64,000 nt of DNA from Bradyrhizobium liaoningense (GTDB lineage Bacteria; Pseudomonadota; Alphaproteobacteria; Rhizobiales; Xanthobacteraceae), in assembly GCF_018130955.1 (NCBI RefSeq), contig NZ_JAFCJM010000004.1, positions 62,001 through 126,000 on the forward strand, written 5' to 3'. Position numbers and translations under genes: made by a program. Under the pieces are notes generated by a model. The model did no database searches. It was not told the DNA's origin and saw only the letters and a list, made by a program, of their open reading frames with translations. Numbering within the stretch: the stretch's first letter is position 1; the number at the start of each line of letters is the position of its first letter. Positions 8,251 through 16,553 of this stretch are shown piece by piece.

Positions 8251-8958
8251 ATGGTCCGCAAGCCCACCAGCAAAGAACCGGCCCGCAAGCCTAATATGCG
8301 CGAGGCGATCCTCGCTGCGGCCGAGGAGCTATTTGCGACGAACGGTTTCAACGCTGTTTCCGTGCGTGACATCGCGCAGGCCGCCGGCGCCAATCCAGGC
8401 AGCGTGACCTATCATTTCAAGACCAAGGACGGTCTGCTGCTGGAGATCTATCGCCGGCACTGCGGGCCGATGAATCTTCGCCGCTCCGAGCTGCTCGAGG
8501 CCGCCAAGCGGGTGCGCGATCTGCAGGACCGGCTGGAGGCGATCGTGCGCGCCTATGTGGTGCCGGCCTTTACCTCGGGCAGCGATCTCGCCGGCGGCGG
8601 TGCGCGCTTCTCGCGGCTGCGCGCCGTGATGTCGGCGGAAGGCAACGAGGTCGCGCGTCGCATCATCGCGCAGACCTTTGACGACACCAGCCACGCCTTC
8701 ATCGATGCGATCCACGACAGCCTGCCGCACATCCCGCGCACCGACATCGTCTGGCGCAGCCACTTCCTGCTCGGTGCGCTCTACTACTCGCTGGTGACGC
8801 CGGAGCGCGTGACGCGCCTGGCGCGCGGCGAGACCGACGGCGGCGATGCGGCAATCGCGATCGAGCAGTTGGTGCAGGCGACTGTCGCCTCGCTCCAGGC
8901 GCGGGCGGTCGACCAGGCCGAGCCGGTCCCGAAGCGCGTTGCAAGCATCAAGACCTAA
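8251..8958 (+). CDS. TetR/AcrR-family transcriptional regulator
   Basis: A 235-residue one-component repressor. The N-terminal helix-turn-helix is clear: MREAILAAAEELFATNGF then VSVRDIAQAAGANPGSVTYHFKTKDGLLLEIY (about residues 16-70). The C-terminal half is a ligand-binding helical domain of the type seen in CerR/YbiH-like regulators. The start at 8251 is the only sensible ATG; it has no Shine-Dalgarno sequence and abuts the operator palindrome, which suggests a leaderless transcript. It is followed 21 nt later by the DUF1932 dehydrogenase gene on the same strand, and is divergent from the Bug receptor gene, so it probably controls both sides. Confidence 0.9.
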   Translation: MVRKPTSKEPARKPNMREAILAAAEELFATNGFNAVSVRDIAQAAGANPGSVTYHFKTKDGLLLEIYRRHCGPMNLRRSELLEAAKRVRDLQDRLEAIVRAYVVPAFTSGSDLAGGGARFSRLRAVMSAEGNEVARRIIAQTFDDTSHAFIDAIHDSLPHIPRTDIVWRSHFLLGALYYSLVTPERVTRLARGETDGGDAAIAIEQLVQATVASLQARAVDQAEPVPKRVASIKT

Positions 8959-8979
8959 AAAGAGCATTGAAGACGCAGC

Positions 8980-9903
8980 ATGTCTGGTGATCCCAAACGA
9001 TGGCAGATAGGTCTCGTCGGCTATGGCGAGGTCGGCCGCATTCTCGCTGAAGATTTGCGCCAGCAGGACATCAAGGTCGCTGCCTACGACATCAAGCTCG
9101 ACGGCGAGCAGGCCGGCCCATTGCGCGACCATACCGCCAGGTTTGGCGTCGCGCTCGCTACCTCGCATGCCGATCTCACCGCGAAATCCGACTTCATCGT
9201 TTCGGCGGTGACCGCAAGCCAGGCCGTGCCGGTGGCAAAGGCCTGCGCGGCGGCGATCAACCAGGGCACCTGGTTTCTCGACTTCAACTCGGCATCTCCC
9301 GGTGCCAAGCAGCGCGCTGCTGCGCTGATCGACGACGCCGGCGGGCGCTATGTCGAGGGCGCGGTGATGACCTCGGTGCCGCCTTATCGCATCAAGGTGC
9401 CGCTGTTGCTCGGCGGCCCCGGCGCGCGCGAGCTTGCGCCGCTCCTCAACGTCATCGGCTTTGCATCGAAGGTCGCGAGCGACCAGCTCGGCGTGTCCTC
9501 GGCGGTGAAGATGTGCCGCAGCATCATGATCAAGGGCATGGAGGCCATGGTGATCGAAAGCTTCACCACGGCGCGCGCCTATGGCGTCGAGGATGCGGTG
9601 CTGGCCTCGCTCGCGGAGACGTTCCCCGGCATCGACTGGGAGAAGCAGGGCGCCTATTTCTTCCAGCGCGTGATCGAGCACGGCCGCCGCCGCAGCGAGG
9701 AGGTGCGCGAGGTCGCCGAGACCGTGCGCGAGGCGGGCCTCACGCCGTGGTCCGCGCAAGGCACCGCCGAGCGTCAGGCCTGGATGGCCGATCTCGCCGA
9801 CGACGGCCTCTTCGGCACGAAGGGCACCAAGGAATTCGCCCGCAGCGCGAACTGGCGAACCGAGGCCGACCGGATTCTGGCGAAGATCAAGCACGAGGGA
9901 TAG
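8980..9903 (+). CDS. NAD(P)-dependent dehydrogenase with DUF1932 domain
   Basis: A 307-residue soluble oxidoreductase of the 6-phosphogluconate/3-hydroxyisobutyrate dehydrogenase superfamily. The N-terminal Rossmann fold shows IGLVGYGEVGRILAEDLRQ (GxGxxG, about residues 10-28), and the C-terminal helical part (SSAVKMCRSIMIKGMEAM, about residues 175-192) is DUF1932, with the Lys of the superfamily's catalytic helix. Substrates of DUF1932 proteins are mostly unknown. It probably forms an operon with the TetR gene 21 nt upstream. The convergent amidohydrolase gene ends 15 nt after its stop. Confidence 0.85.
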   Translation: MSGDPKRWQIGLVGYGEVGRILAEDLRQQDIKVAAYDIKLDGEQAGPLRDHTARFGVALATSHADLTAKSDFIVSAVTASQAVPVAKACAAAINQGTWFLDFNSASPGAKQRAAALIDDAGGRYVEGAVMTSVPPYRIKVPLLLGGPGARELAPLLNVIGFASKVASDQLGVSSAVKMCRSIMIKGMEAMVIESFTTARAYGVEDAVLASLAETFPGIDWEKQGAYFFQRVIEHGRRRSEEVREVAETVREAGLTPWSAQGTAERQAWMADLADDGLFGTKGTKEFARSANWRTEADRILAKIKHEG

Positions 9904-9918
9904 CGACGCGCTGGTCGC

Positions 9919-11172
9919 TCAAGCCGGTGGGAACAGCACCGGTCGTTGTCGTTCGAACACCTGACGGCCGTTCTTGAAGCCCATGAGAACGTCGGGCAGT
10001 TCGGTGATCGCCATCCGACTGTCAAAACTGTCGAGCACGATGAAATCGGCCGGGTTGCCGACGGCAATTCCATAGTCCCTCAGATTCATCAACCGCGCCG
10101 GCAGGTCGGTGACGAGATCGAGGCAAACGTCGAAATCGCCGACGGCGACGTGGGCGACGTTGGCGTAGAAGTTCGCCATGCGCAGCAGCGACGCATCGCC
10201 GAAGGGTGTGAAGGGATTGAGCACGTTGTTGGTGGCAACCGAGCACAAGACGCCGTCCGCGACGAGCTTGTGGGCGAGCGTCAGCCCGCGCGGCGCGTTG
10301 TGGGTGGCCTCGCGCCCCATCAGATAGAGATCGGTCGCCGGCAGCACCGTGACGGCGACGCCGGACTTCGCCAGCCGTTCGGTGGCGGCCTTCAGGCGTG
10401 CGGGCGGCAGCGCCGAGAGCTTTGTGGCATGGCCTATCGCCACGCGCCCCTGATAATTGCGCCGCTCGGTTTGCCGGCAGACCTCTTCCAGGTGCGACGA
10501 GGATGGGTCGAGATCGAAGTCGAGATGGAGATCGACGTCGACGTCGAATTCCTGCGCGAGGTTAAAGATGCGTTCGAGATGCGCATCGGGGTCGGTGTCC
10601 GTATAGGGGCAGCCGCCGATCACCTCGCCGCCGTCGCGCAGCGCCTGCACCAGCAGCTCCTCGCTGCCGGGATCGTTCGTCAGGCCTTCTTGCGGGAACA
10701 CGCAGAGCGAGAGATCGAGTGCCCAGGCATAGTCGCGCTTCAGCGCCTGCACGGCCTCGAAGCCGCGCAGGCCGATGCGCGGATCGGTCTCGACATGGGT
10801 GCGCATGCGCGTCGTGCCGTGGACGATCGCGCGCTCGATCACCTTGGCGCCGCGTTCATAGACGTCCTCGACGGTGAAGTCTCGTTTCATGGCCGAAACG
10901 GCGCGGATTGCATCGCCGAGGCTGGCGTGACCATGGCCGCAGCGACCGAGCAGGCAGGCCTTGTCGAGATGGATGTGGGTGTCGACGAAGCCGGGCAGCA
11001 CGAGCCGCCCGCCGGCATCGACCGCGACGGCCTCGCAGGCGAGCTTGGGTTCGATCGCGGCGATCTTTCCTTGCAATACTCCGATATCAACGGAACCGCT
11101 TGAAGAGCGCAGCCGCGCGTTGCGGACGATCAGATCGAAGGCTGCTAGCACATTCATGGCTATGGGACTCAT
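9919..11172 (-). CDS. Amidohydrolase of the cytosine-deaminase-like group
   Basis: A 417-residue metal-dependent hydrolase. Superfamily metal motifs are present: the HxH in VDTHIHLDKA (about residues 65-74), the His of DVDLHLDFDLD and the His of AIGHATKLSALPP, which place it near CodA/AtzC. At the usual conserved Asp (GHDD in CodA, GSDN in AtzC as I recall them) the protein reads ATNNVLNPF, so an Asn stands where the metal- and water-contacting Asp is expected. It may use a different mechanism or substrate. The substrate is probably an N-heterocycle or cyclic amide, but nothing here fixes it. Two possible starts, 11172 and 11157, exist. Confidence 0.82.
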   Translation of the reverse strand: MSPIAMNVLAAFDLIVRNARLRSSSGSVDIGVLQGKIAAIEPKLACEAVAVDAGGRLVLPGFVDTHIHLDKACLLGRCGHGHASLGDAIRAVSAMKRDFTVEDVYERGAKVIERAIVHGTTRMRTHVETDPRIGLRGFEAVQALKRDYAWALDLSLCVFPQEGLTNDPGSEELLVQALRDGGEVIGGCPYTDTDPDAHLERIFNLAQEFDVDVDLHLDFDLDPSSSHLEEVCRQTERRNYQGRVAIGHATKLSALPPARLKAATERLAKSGVAVTVLPATDLYLMGREATHNAPRGLTLAHKLVADGVLCSVATNNVLNPFTPFGDASLLRMANFYANVAHVAVGDFDVCLDLVTDLPARLMNLRDYGIAVGNPADFIVLDSFDSRMAITELPDVLMGFKNGRQVFERQRPVLFPPA

Positions 11173-11305
11173 CGCGCGAGCCGACAGGAGATCGGCGCTT
11201 CGGAGGGATTCAGATTGTCGGCAGGATAGCGAGGGACATGTTCAAAATATATGCGTGCGTTCCGGGGAACGCGCGGTAGTATTCCGCAACTCTGGGAGAA
11301 CAGCC

Positions 11306-11725
11306 ATGTCCGTTGCCGCAAAAGCCGAAAGTCGCCCCTTGTCGGATGCCGAGATCGTGGAAGCCTATCTTACAGCCTCAATGATCCCTGACCCCGACGC
11401 CGCTGCGGTCTACATGGCGCCGGGCACCATGATCACGTTTACCGGCGGGCGCGAGTTCGACCATCCCCGCGGGCCGACGGGCTTCAATGCCAAGCGCTAC
11501 CGCTGGGTCAAGAAGAAGATGGATCGCTTCGACGTTTGTCCGGGCAAGGACGAGACCGTCGTCTACAGCATCGGGACGCTTTACGGCGAATGGCACGATG
11601 GCACGCCGTTCGAAGGCAACCGCTACGTCGATCGCTTCGTGGTGCGCGACGGCAAGATCGTGAAGATGGACGTCTGGAATGACAGCGCCGAGCGCATTCT
11701 GGTCCAGCGGGGCATCGATGCGTAA
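11306..11725 (+). CDS. NTF2-fold (SnoaL-like) protein
   Basis: A 139-residue soluble protein with the length and pattern of the nuclear-transport-factor-2-like fold: an N-terminal helix (LSDAEIVEAYLTASMIPD), then a beta sheet with GTLYGEWHDGTPFEGNRYVDRFVVRDGKIVKMDVW, the common SnoaL ending. Such proteins serve as small isomerases, dehydratases or accessory subunits of catabolic operons. The start is supported by GGGAGAA 6 nt upstream. It is convergent with the YCII gene and may belong to the adjacent catabolic region. Confidence 0.8.
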   Translation: MSVAAKAESRPLSDAEIVEAYLTASMIPDPDAAAVYMAPGTMITFTGGREFDHPRGPTGFNAKRYRWVKKKMDRFDVCPGKDETVVYSIGTLYGEWHDGTPFEGNRYVDRFVVRDGKIVKMDVWNDSAERILVQRGIDA

Positions 11726-11733
11726 CTGAAGGC

Positions 11734-12021
11734 TTAGCCCTGCCGGCGCAGAAATCCGGTGATCGTGACTTTCTCCCAAATGCCGGCCGCGGCAAAGGGA
11801 TCGGCGCGATTGAAGGCTTCGACCTCGGCACGGCTGGGAGCATCGATCAGGAACAGGCTGCCGATCATTCTCTCGCCGTCGTCGGAGACCAGCGGGCCCG
11901 ACATCACGATCTTGACGCCGAAGCGCGAGGTGTCGCTCAGGAACGCCTTGTGTGCGTCGTAATTGGCTAGGCGGGTCGGCAAGGCGCCCGATTTGTCGAG
12001 GGCGTGGATGGCAAACAGCAT
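11734..12021 (-). CDS. YCII-family protein
   Basis: A 95-residue ferredoxin-like-fold protein matching the YCII family: RLANYDAHKAFLSD with the conserved His, KIVMSGPLVSDDGERMIGS, and FNRADPFAAAGIWEKVTI with the conserved Asp of the His-Asp pair. Some YCII members are enzymes: TftG of the 2,4,5-T pathway removes chloride from 5-chlorohydroxyquinol, and it acts beside a hydroxyquinol dioxygenase and a maleylacetate reductase, both of which are in this operon. This is the last gene of the minus-strand catabolic operon, 60 nt after the receptor gene. The start at 12021 is chosen because GGAG lies 5 nt before it. Confidence 0.85.
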   Translation of the reverse strand: MLFAIHALDKSGALPTRLANYDAHKAFLSDTSRFGVKIVMSGPLVSDDGERMIGSLFLIDAPSRAEVEAFNRADPFAAAGIWEKVTITGFLRRQG

Positions 12022-12081
12022 GGTGTCTCCGTGTAACGGCTTGGGACGGCCGCGCACGGCCGTCCCGTTTGTCGAGCTTTC

Positions 12082-13056
12082 CTACTTGCCGCCGAGCTTG
12101 CTGGCTTCATCCCAGGTCGGGCAGCTCCGCTGCTCCAGCGGCACGTCGAACGGCTTGTAATTGTCCTTGGTAATGACGGTCGGCTTCAGCACGATCTCTG
12201 ATATCACGGGCTCGTTGCGCAGCGAGCGGATCGCCATCATCGTGCCGAGGCAGCCCTGCGCAAAACCGTTGTAGTCCCCGCTCGCGAGCAGCTTGCCGGA
12301 CTTGATGGCGTCGATCGCCTCCTTGGTGCCGTTGATGCCGATCACCTGGGCCTTGCGGTTGGCGCCGTCGAGCGCCTCGATTGCGCCGACCGCCATGGCG
12401 TCGTTGGCCGCGAGCACGCCGTCGATCTGCGAGTTCGACTGCATGAGGTTCTCCATCACCTGGAGCGCCTGGAGGCGCTGATAGTTGCCGGGCTGCGAGG
12501 CCAGCAGCTTTGCACCGGGGTTTTCCTTCAGTGCATCGTTGAAGCCGCGAACGCGGTCGACATTGGTGAGGGAGCCCTTGACGCCTTCGATGATGACGAT
12601 GTTGCCCTTGCCGCCGAGCGTCTTGAGCAGGAAGCGGCCGGTCTCGAGCCCGAGGCTGTAGTCGTCGGCGCCGATGAACGAGAGAAACTTGCCGCCGGCG
12701 GAGCGGTCGGTGATGTTGATGACGGGGATCTTTGCCTCGTTGATCTTCTCGACCCCCGGCACCATCGCCTTGTAGTCGACCGGCGTGAAGACGATGGCGC
12801 TCGGCTTCTTCACCACGACGTCCTCGATCTGGCTGAGCTGTTCAGGGATCGAGTCGGGCTTGGTCGGGATATACTGCAGCGTCTTCGCGTTCAGTGCCTT
12901 CGCCATGTTGTCGGCGCCGACCCGTACGGTCTGGAAGAAGGGGTTGGTCTGGTTCTTGCTGAAGATGGCGACGGTTTCGCCATCGGCGCGCGTCTGCGTC
13001 ATGAGCGCGGCCGTCATCAGCAGCGGCAATGCAAGGTAGCCCAGTCTCTGTCTCAT
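12082..13056 (-). CDS. Ribose-type ABC transporter periplasmic binding protein
   Basis: A 324-residue secreted receptor of the CUT2 (ribose/autoinducer) group. It has a signal peptide (LGYLALPLLMTAALMTQTRA), then the peripla_BP_4 pattern: TVAIFSKNQTNPFFQTVRVGADN, PVINITDRSAG, FIGADDYSLGLETGRFL, DGVLAANDAMAVGAIEAL and GINGTKEAIDAI. GGAG 6 nt upstream supports the ATG at 13056. It lies 47 nt behind the second permease gene and completes the importer. Its ligand is unknown; being embedded in a hydroxyquinol-pathway operon suggests a glycoside or polar aromatic precursor rather than a plain sugar. Confidence 0.92.
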   Translation of the reverse strand: MRQRLGYLALPLLMTAALMTQTRADGETVAIFSKNQTNPFFQTVRVGADNMAKALNAKTLQYIPTKPDSIPEQLSQIEDVVVKKPSAIVFTPVDYKAMVPGVEKINEAKIPVINITDRSAGGKFLSFIGADDYSLGLETGRFLLKTLGGKGNIVIIEGVKGSLTNVDRVRGFNDALKENPGAKLLASQPGNYQRLQALQVMENLMQSNSQIDGVLAANDAMAVGAIEALDGANRKAQVIGINGTKEAIDAIKSGKLLASGDYNGFAQGCLGTMMAIRSLRNEPVISEIVLKPTVITKDNYKPFDVPLEQRSCPTWDEASKLGGK

Positions 13057-13103
13057 GTGGTCTCCATCCCCAGTTTTGGTTTGTTGGATTGCTTCAAACG
13101 AAC

Positions 13104-14081
13104 TCATTGCGCGCGGCGGCGGGTCTTCATGTCGAGCCAGACGGCGAGAATGACGATGACGCCGGTCACCAGCGGCTGCCAGTTGGCGCTGACCGACAAC
13201 AGGTTCATGCCGTTCAGCACCAGCGTCAGGATCAGCGCGCCGACGAAGGTGCCGAACACCGTGCCGACGCCGCCGAACAGCGAGGTGCCGCCGATCAGCA
13301 CGGCCGCGATCGCGGGCAGCGTCAGGCTCTCGCCGATATCGGCCTCCGCCGAGTTGAGCCGCGACAGGAAGATGATCGAGGCAAGGCCCGCCATCGTGCC
13401 TGACACGGCGTAAACCAGCAGCAGGCGACGCGCGACCGGGATGCCCGACAGCCGCGCCGCGACCGGATTGGCGCCGATCGCATAGATCTCCTGACCCCAG
13501 ATCGTGCGCTGCGCGAACAGTGTGCCGATCGCGAGGAAGATCAGCAGCAGATAGACCGGAATCGGCAGCCCGAAGAGATAGCCGCTGCCGATCTGGCGGA
13601 AGCCGGCCGGGAAGCCATGGATGGTTTCGCCGGCCATGTACCAGTAGCTGAGACCGTTCAGCACCCAGAGCATGCCATAGGTGGCGATGAAGGAGGGGAT
13701 CCGCAGCGCCGTGACCATGATGCCGTTGAGCAGCCCGACGGTCCCGCCGCAGGCGAGCCCCGTCAGGATGCCCAATAAGGGCGAGCCGGTATGATGGATC
13801 ACGGTGCCGGCAAGGCAGGCTGACAGCGCCACGTTGGCGCCGACCGAGAGGTCGAGGCCAGCGGTCAGCACCACCAGCGTCAGGCCCGATGCGATGAAGA
13901 AGGTCAGGCTCGCCTGCCTCAGCACATTGAGGATGTTGCCGAGGCTCAGGAACGAGTCCGTCAGGAGGGACAGCGCGGCGCAGATCAGGAGCGCGGCAAG
14001 CAGCCGATAGAAAAGCTGGATCGCATCCTGCGACAGGAAGGAGCGGGGTGGCGACAAGGCCTCTTTGGTGATGTCGGTCAT
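13104..14081 (-). CDS. ABC transporter permease (RbsC family)
   Basis: A 325-residue inner-membrane protein with about eight to ten hydrophobic segments. Family patterns are visible: SGLTLVVLTAGLDLSVGANVALSACLAG, GLLNGIMVTALRIPSFIATYGML and the C-terminal GGTSLFGGVGTVFGTFVGALILTLVLNGMNLL. It pairs with the permease encoded just upstream to form the channel of the ribose-type importer. Its start ATG overlaps the stop of that gene by 4 nt (14078-14081), which implies translational coupling. Confidence 0.93.
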   Translation of the reverse strand: MTDITKEALSPPRSFLSQDAIQLFYRLLAALLICAALSLLTDSFLSLGNILNVLRQASLTFFIASGLTLVVLTAGLDLSVGANVALSACLAGTVIHHTGSPLLGILTGLACGGTVGLLNGIMVTALRIPSFIATYGMLWVLNGLSYWYMAGETIHGFPAGFRQIGSGYLFGLPIPVYLLLIFLAIGTLFAQRTIWGQEIYAIGANPVAARLSGIPVARRLLLVYAVSGTMAGLASIIFLSRLNSAEADIGESLTLPAIAAVLIGGTSLFGGVGTVFGTFVGALILTLVLNGMNLLSVSANWQPLVTGVIVILAVWLDMKTRRRAQ

Positions 14082-15028
14082 GACCGGCTCCGGAGGCCAT
14101 CGAGGAATAGGGCGACGATGACGAGCACGCCGACGCTTGCGACCTGCACCGATGATGGCAATGAGATGAGGTTGAGCCCGTTGCGCAGCACGCCGACGGC
14201 GATGACGCCGAGAATGGTGCCAAGGAGCCAGCCATTGCCGCGCTCGAACGAGGTGCCGCCGACCGCAACCGCCGCGATGGCGTCGAACTCGAGACCAAGG
14301 CCGGCGGTCGGGTGGCCCGAGTTCATGCGCGCGGTCATCAACAGGCCTGCGACGCCAGCCATGGTGCCGCCGATCGCATAGACCGCGATCAGGAGCCGGT
14401 TCGGCGAGAGTCCGGCATATTTCAGCGCCTCGCGGTTGCCGCCGAGCGCAAAAATGTAGGTGCCGAAGCGGGTGTGGTAGAGCAGGCCGTGGAACGCGGC
14501 ATAGGTGACCAGCGCCATCACGATCGGCACGGGTATGCCGAACAGCGTCGCCGAATAGATGTCGCGTACGGAGTGGGGAATGCCGACCACGCTCTGCCCG
14601 TCGCTGACGATCAGGGACAGGCCCTGGGCCATGCCGAGCGTGCCCAGTGTGGCCACGAACGGCGGGATGCCGACGATTGCTACCAGCCAGCCGTTGACGG
14701 TGCCGAAGGCGGCGCCGACGAGCACGGCGGCGCCGAGGCCGAGCAGCATCGATTTGGTCGCGAGCGAGACGATGGCGACGCAGAGCGAGGTCAGCGTCAA
14801 CACCGCGCCCATCGAGAGATCGAGGCCCTCGGTCATGATGATCAGCGTCATCGGCAGCGCGAGCATGGTCAAAATGGTCGACTGCACCAGCACGTTGGAG
14901 AGGTTGGCGACTGACAGGAAGCCCGGTGCGATGGCGCCGAACAGTGCGATCAGCAGCACCAGCACGATGGCGACGCCGGGAATTCGTTGCAGCGGGTTGG
15001 TTTGCGAAATGACGGCGGCCTCACGCAT
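14078..15028 (-). CDS. ABC transporter permease (RbsC family)
   Basis: A 316-residue inner-membrane protein of the same family, with MTLIIMTEGLDLSMGAVLTLTSLCVAIV, GWLVAIVGIPPFVATLGTLGMAQG and GGTSFERGNGWLLGTILGVIAVGVLRNGLNLISL. Two different permeases imply a heterodimeric channel, as in some CUT2 systems. The gene overlaps the ATPase gene by 8 nt and the following permease gene by 4 nt. Residue identity between the two permeases is limited to the family motifs, so they are not a recent tandem duplication. Confidence 0.93.
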   Translation of the reverse strand: MREAAVISQTNPLQRIPGVAIVLVLLIALFGAIAPGFLSVANLSNVLVQSTILTMLALPMTLIIMTEGLDLSMGAVLTLTSLCVAIVSLATKSMLLGLGAAVLVGAAFGTVNGWLVAIVGIPPFVATLGTLGMAQGLSLIVSDGQSVVGIPHSVRDIYSATLFGIPVPIVMALVTYAAFHGLLYHTRFGTYIFALGGNREALKYAGLSPNRLLIAVYAIGGTMAGVAGLLMTARMNSGHPTAGLGLEFDAIAAVAVGGTSFERGNGWLLGTILGVIAVGVLRNGLNLISLPSSVQVASVGVLVIVALFLDGLRSRS

Positions 15029-16553
15029 GGTGCATCCCCAGTCGCACGATGTTTTCCTCCGTCAGCTCGTTGCGGGACAAATGGCCTGCGATCCGACCCT
15101 CGCGCATCACATAGGCGCGGTCGCAGACGTGGCAGATCTCGACCTGCTCGGACGAGATCATCAACGCCGCCGCGCCTTCGGCGACGAGACGGTCGATCAG
15201 CGCAAAGATCTCGGATTTGGCACCAATGTCGATGCCGCGCGTCGGCTCGTCGAAGATGAAGAGTTTTGCGCCGGCCGCCAGCCACTTGCCGATCACGACC
15301 TTCTGCTGGTTGCCGCCGGAGAGCAGGCCGACGGTCTGGCGCGCGCTCGGGGTGGCGATGCGGAGCTGCCGGATCAGGCCGTCGGCGGTGCGCTGCGCCT
15401 TGCGCTGATCGAACAATCCGCTCGGGAACAGCTTTCGTAGCGCCGACACCACGAGATTGTCACTGACTGAGCGCAGCAACGCGAGGCCCTCGCTCTTGCG
15501 GCTTTCGGGGATCAGCGCAATGCCGCGGCGGGCTGCAATGTCCGGTTCGCCGGAAATCGTCTTGCCGTCAAAAATGATCTCGCCGGAGGCGACGGGATCG
15601 GCGCCAAAAATAGCACGCGCGACCTCGCTGCGGCCGGAGCCAACCAGGCCACAGAGGCCGACGATCTCGCCGCGGCGCACCTCGATGTCGATGTCGGCGA
15701 TTCCGGTCGGGGACGTCAGGCCCTTCACCAGCAGCAGCACTTCGCCGGGCTTGTCGGCAAAGTTGCGCGGATAGGTCATGTCGACGTTGCGGCCGACCAT
15801 CATGCGGACGAGCTGGTCGGGCGTGACCTCGGCGGGCCGGACGCCGTCGATGCGGCGCCCGTCGCGCAAGACCGTGATGCGGTCGCCGAGTGCAAACACC
15901 TCGGCCATGCGGTGCGAGATGTAGACGATGGCGACGCCGTCGGCCTTCAGCCGGCCGATCAGCGCGAACAGTAGTTCGGTCTCGCGGTCGGAGAGGGCCG
16001 CCGTCGGCTCGTCCATGACCAGGATGCGCGCATTCTGGCTGATCGCCTTGGCAATCTCGACCATCTGCTGCTGCGCCACGCCGAGCTTGTCGACGGTGAC
16101 GGATGGGTCGATCTCGAAGCCGATCGTGTCGAGGACACGCTTGGCGTCGGCGAGGATCTTGCGGCGGTCGATGGTCCCGGGGATGCGACCCTTGGGCTCG
16201 CGGCCGAGAAAGATATTTTGCGCGATGTCGAGGTAAGGGACAAGCGAGAATTCCTGGAAGATCACGGCAATGCCGAGCTTTTGCGCGTCCGCGGTCGATG
16301 ATATCGCGACCTTTTCGCCCTTGTAGAAGAACTCGCCGGCATCGGCCTTATACGCGCCGCACAGCACCTTCATCAGGCTCGACTTGCCGGCACCATTCTC
16401 GCCAAGCAACATGTGGACTTCGCCGGGGTAAACCGCGAAGGACACGTCATCCAGCGCCTTGACGCCGGGAAACTCCTTGCTGATGCCGCGTAATTCGAGC
16501 AGTGGCGCGGTCTCGGTGGCCGGTGAGGCGGCTTCCTGCAAGGCGGTGCTCAT
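15021..16553 (-). CDS. ABC transporter ATP-binding protein (RbsA family, two ATPase domains)
   Basis: A 510-residue fused double ATPase energising the ribose-type importer. Domain 1 has Walker A GENGAGKSS (about residues 50-58), signature region VAQQQMVEIAKA and Walker B ILVMDEPTAAL; domain 2 has a degenerate P-loop (GLVGSGRSE), signature LSGGNQQKVVIGKW and Walker B LFIFDEPTRGID. This asymmetry is normal for the RbsA/MglA family. The ATG at 16553 overlaps the stop of the FAD oxidase gene (ATGA), fixing the start; an in-frame extension reaching 16889 runs through the oxidase coding sequence and is not real. Confidence 0.94.
   Translation of the reverse strand: MSTALQEAASPATETAPLLELRGISKEFPGVKALDDVSFAVYPGEVHMLLGENGAGKSSLMKVLCGAYKADAGEFFYKGEKVAISSTADAQKLGIAVIFQEFSLVPYLDIAQNIFLGREPKGRIPGTIDRRKILADAKRVLDTIGFEIDPSVTVDKLGVAQQQMVEIAKAISQNARILVMDEPTAALSDRETELLFALIGRLKADGVAIVYISHRMAEVFALGDRITVLRDGRRIDGVRPAEVTPDQLVRMMVGRNVDMTYPRNFADKPGEVLLLVKGLTSPTGIADIDIEVRRGEIVGLCGLVGSGRSEVARAIFGADPVASGEIIFDGKTISGEPDIAARRGIALIPESRKSEGLALLRSVSDNLVVSALRKLFPSGLFDQRKAQRTADGLIRQLRIATPSARQTVGLLSGGNQQKVVIGKWLAAGAKLFIFDEPTRGIDIGAKSEIFALIDRLVAEGAAALMISSEQVEICHVCDRAYVMREGRIAGHLSRNELTEENIVRLGMHHA

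Noticed and set aside
8329..9894. Minus-strand open frame of 521 codons
   Set aside because: It is antisense to both the TetR and DUF1932 genes and covers the gap between them, as a GC-driven mirror frame does.
13057..14298. Upstream extension of the ABC receptor frame (to 738 codons)
   Set aside because: The extension runs in another frame through the permease gene; the receptor's signal peptide and ribosome site set its start at 13056.
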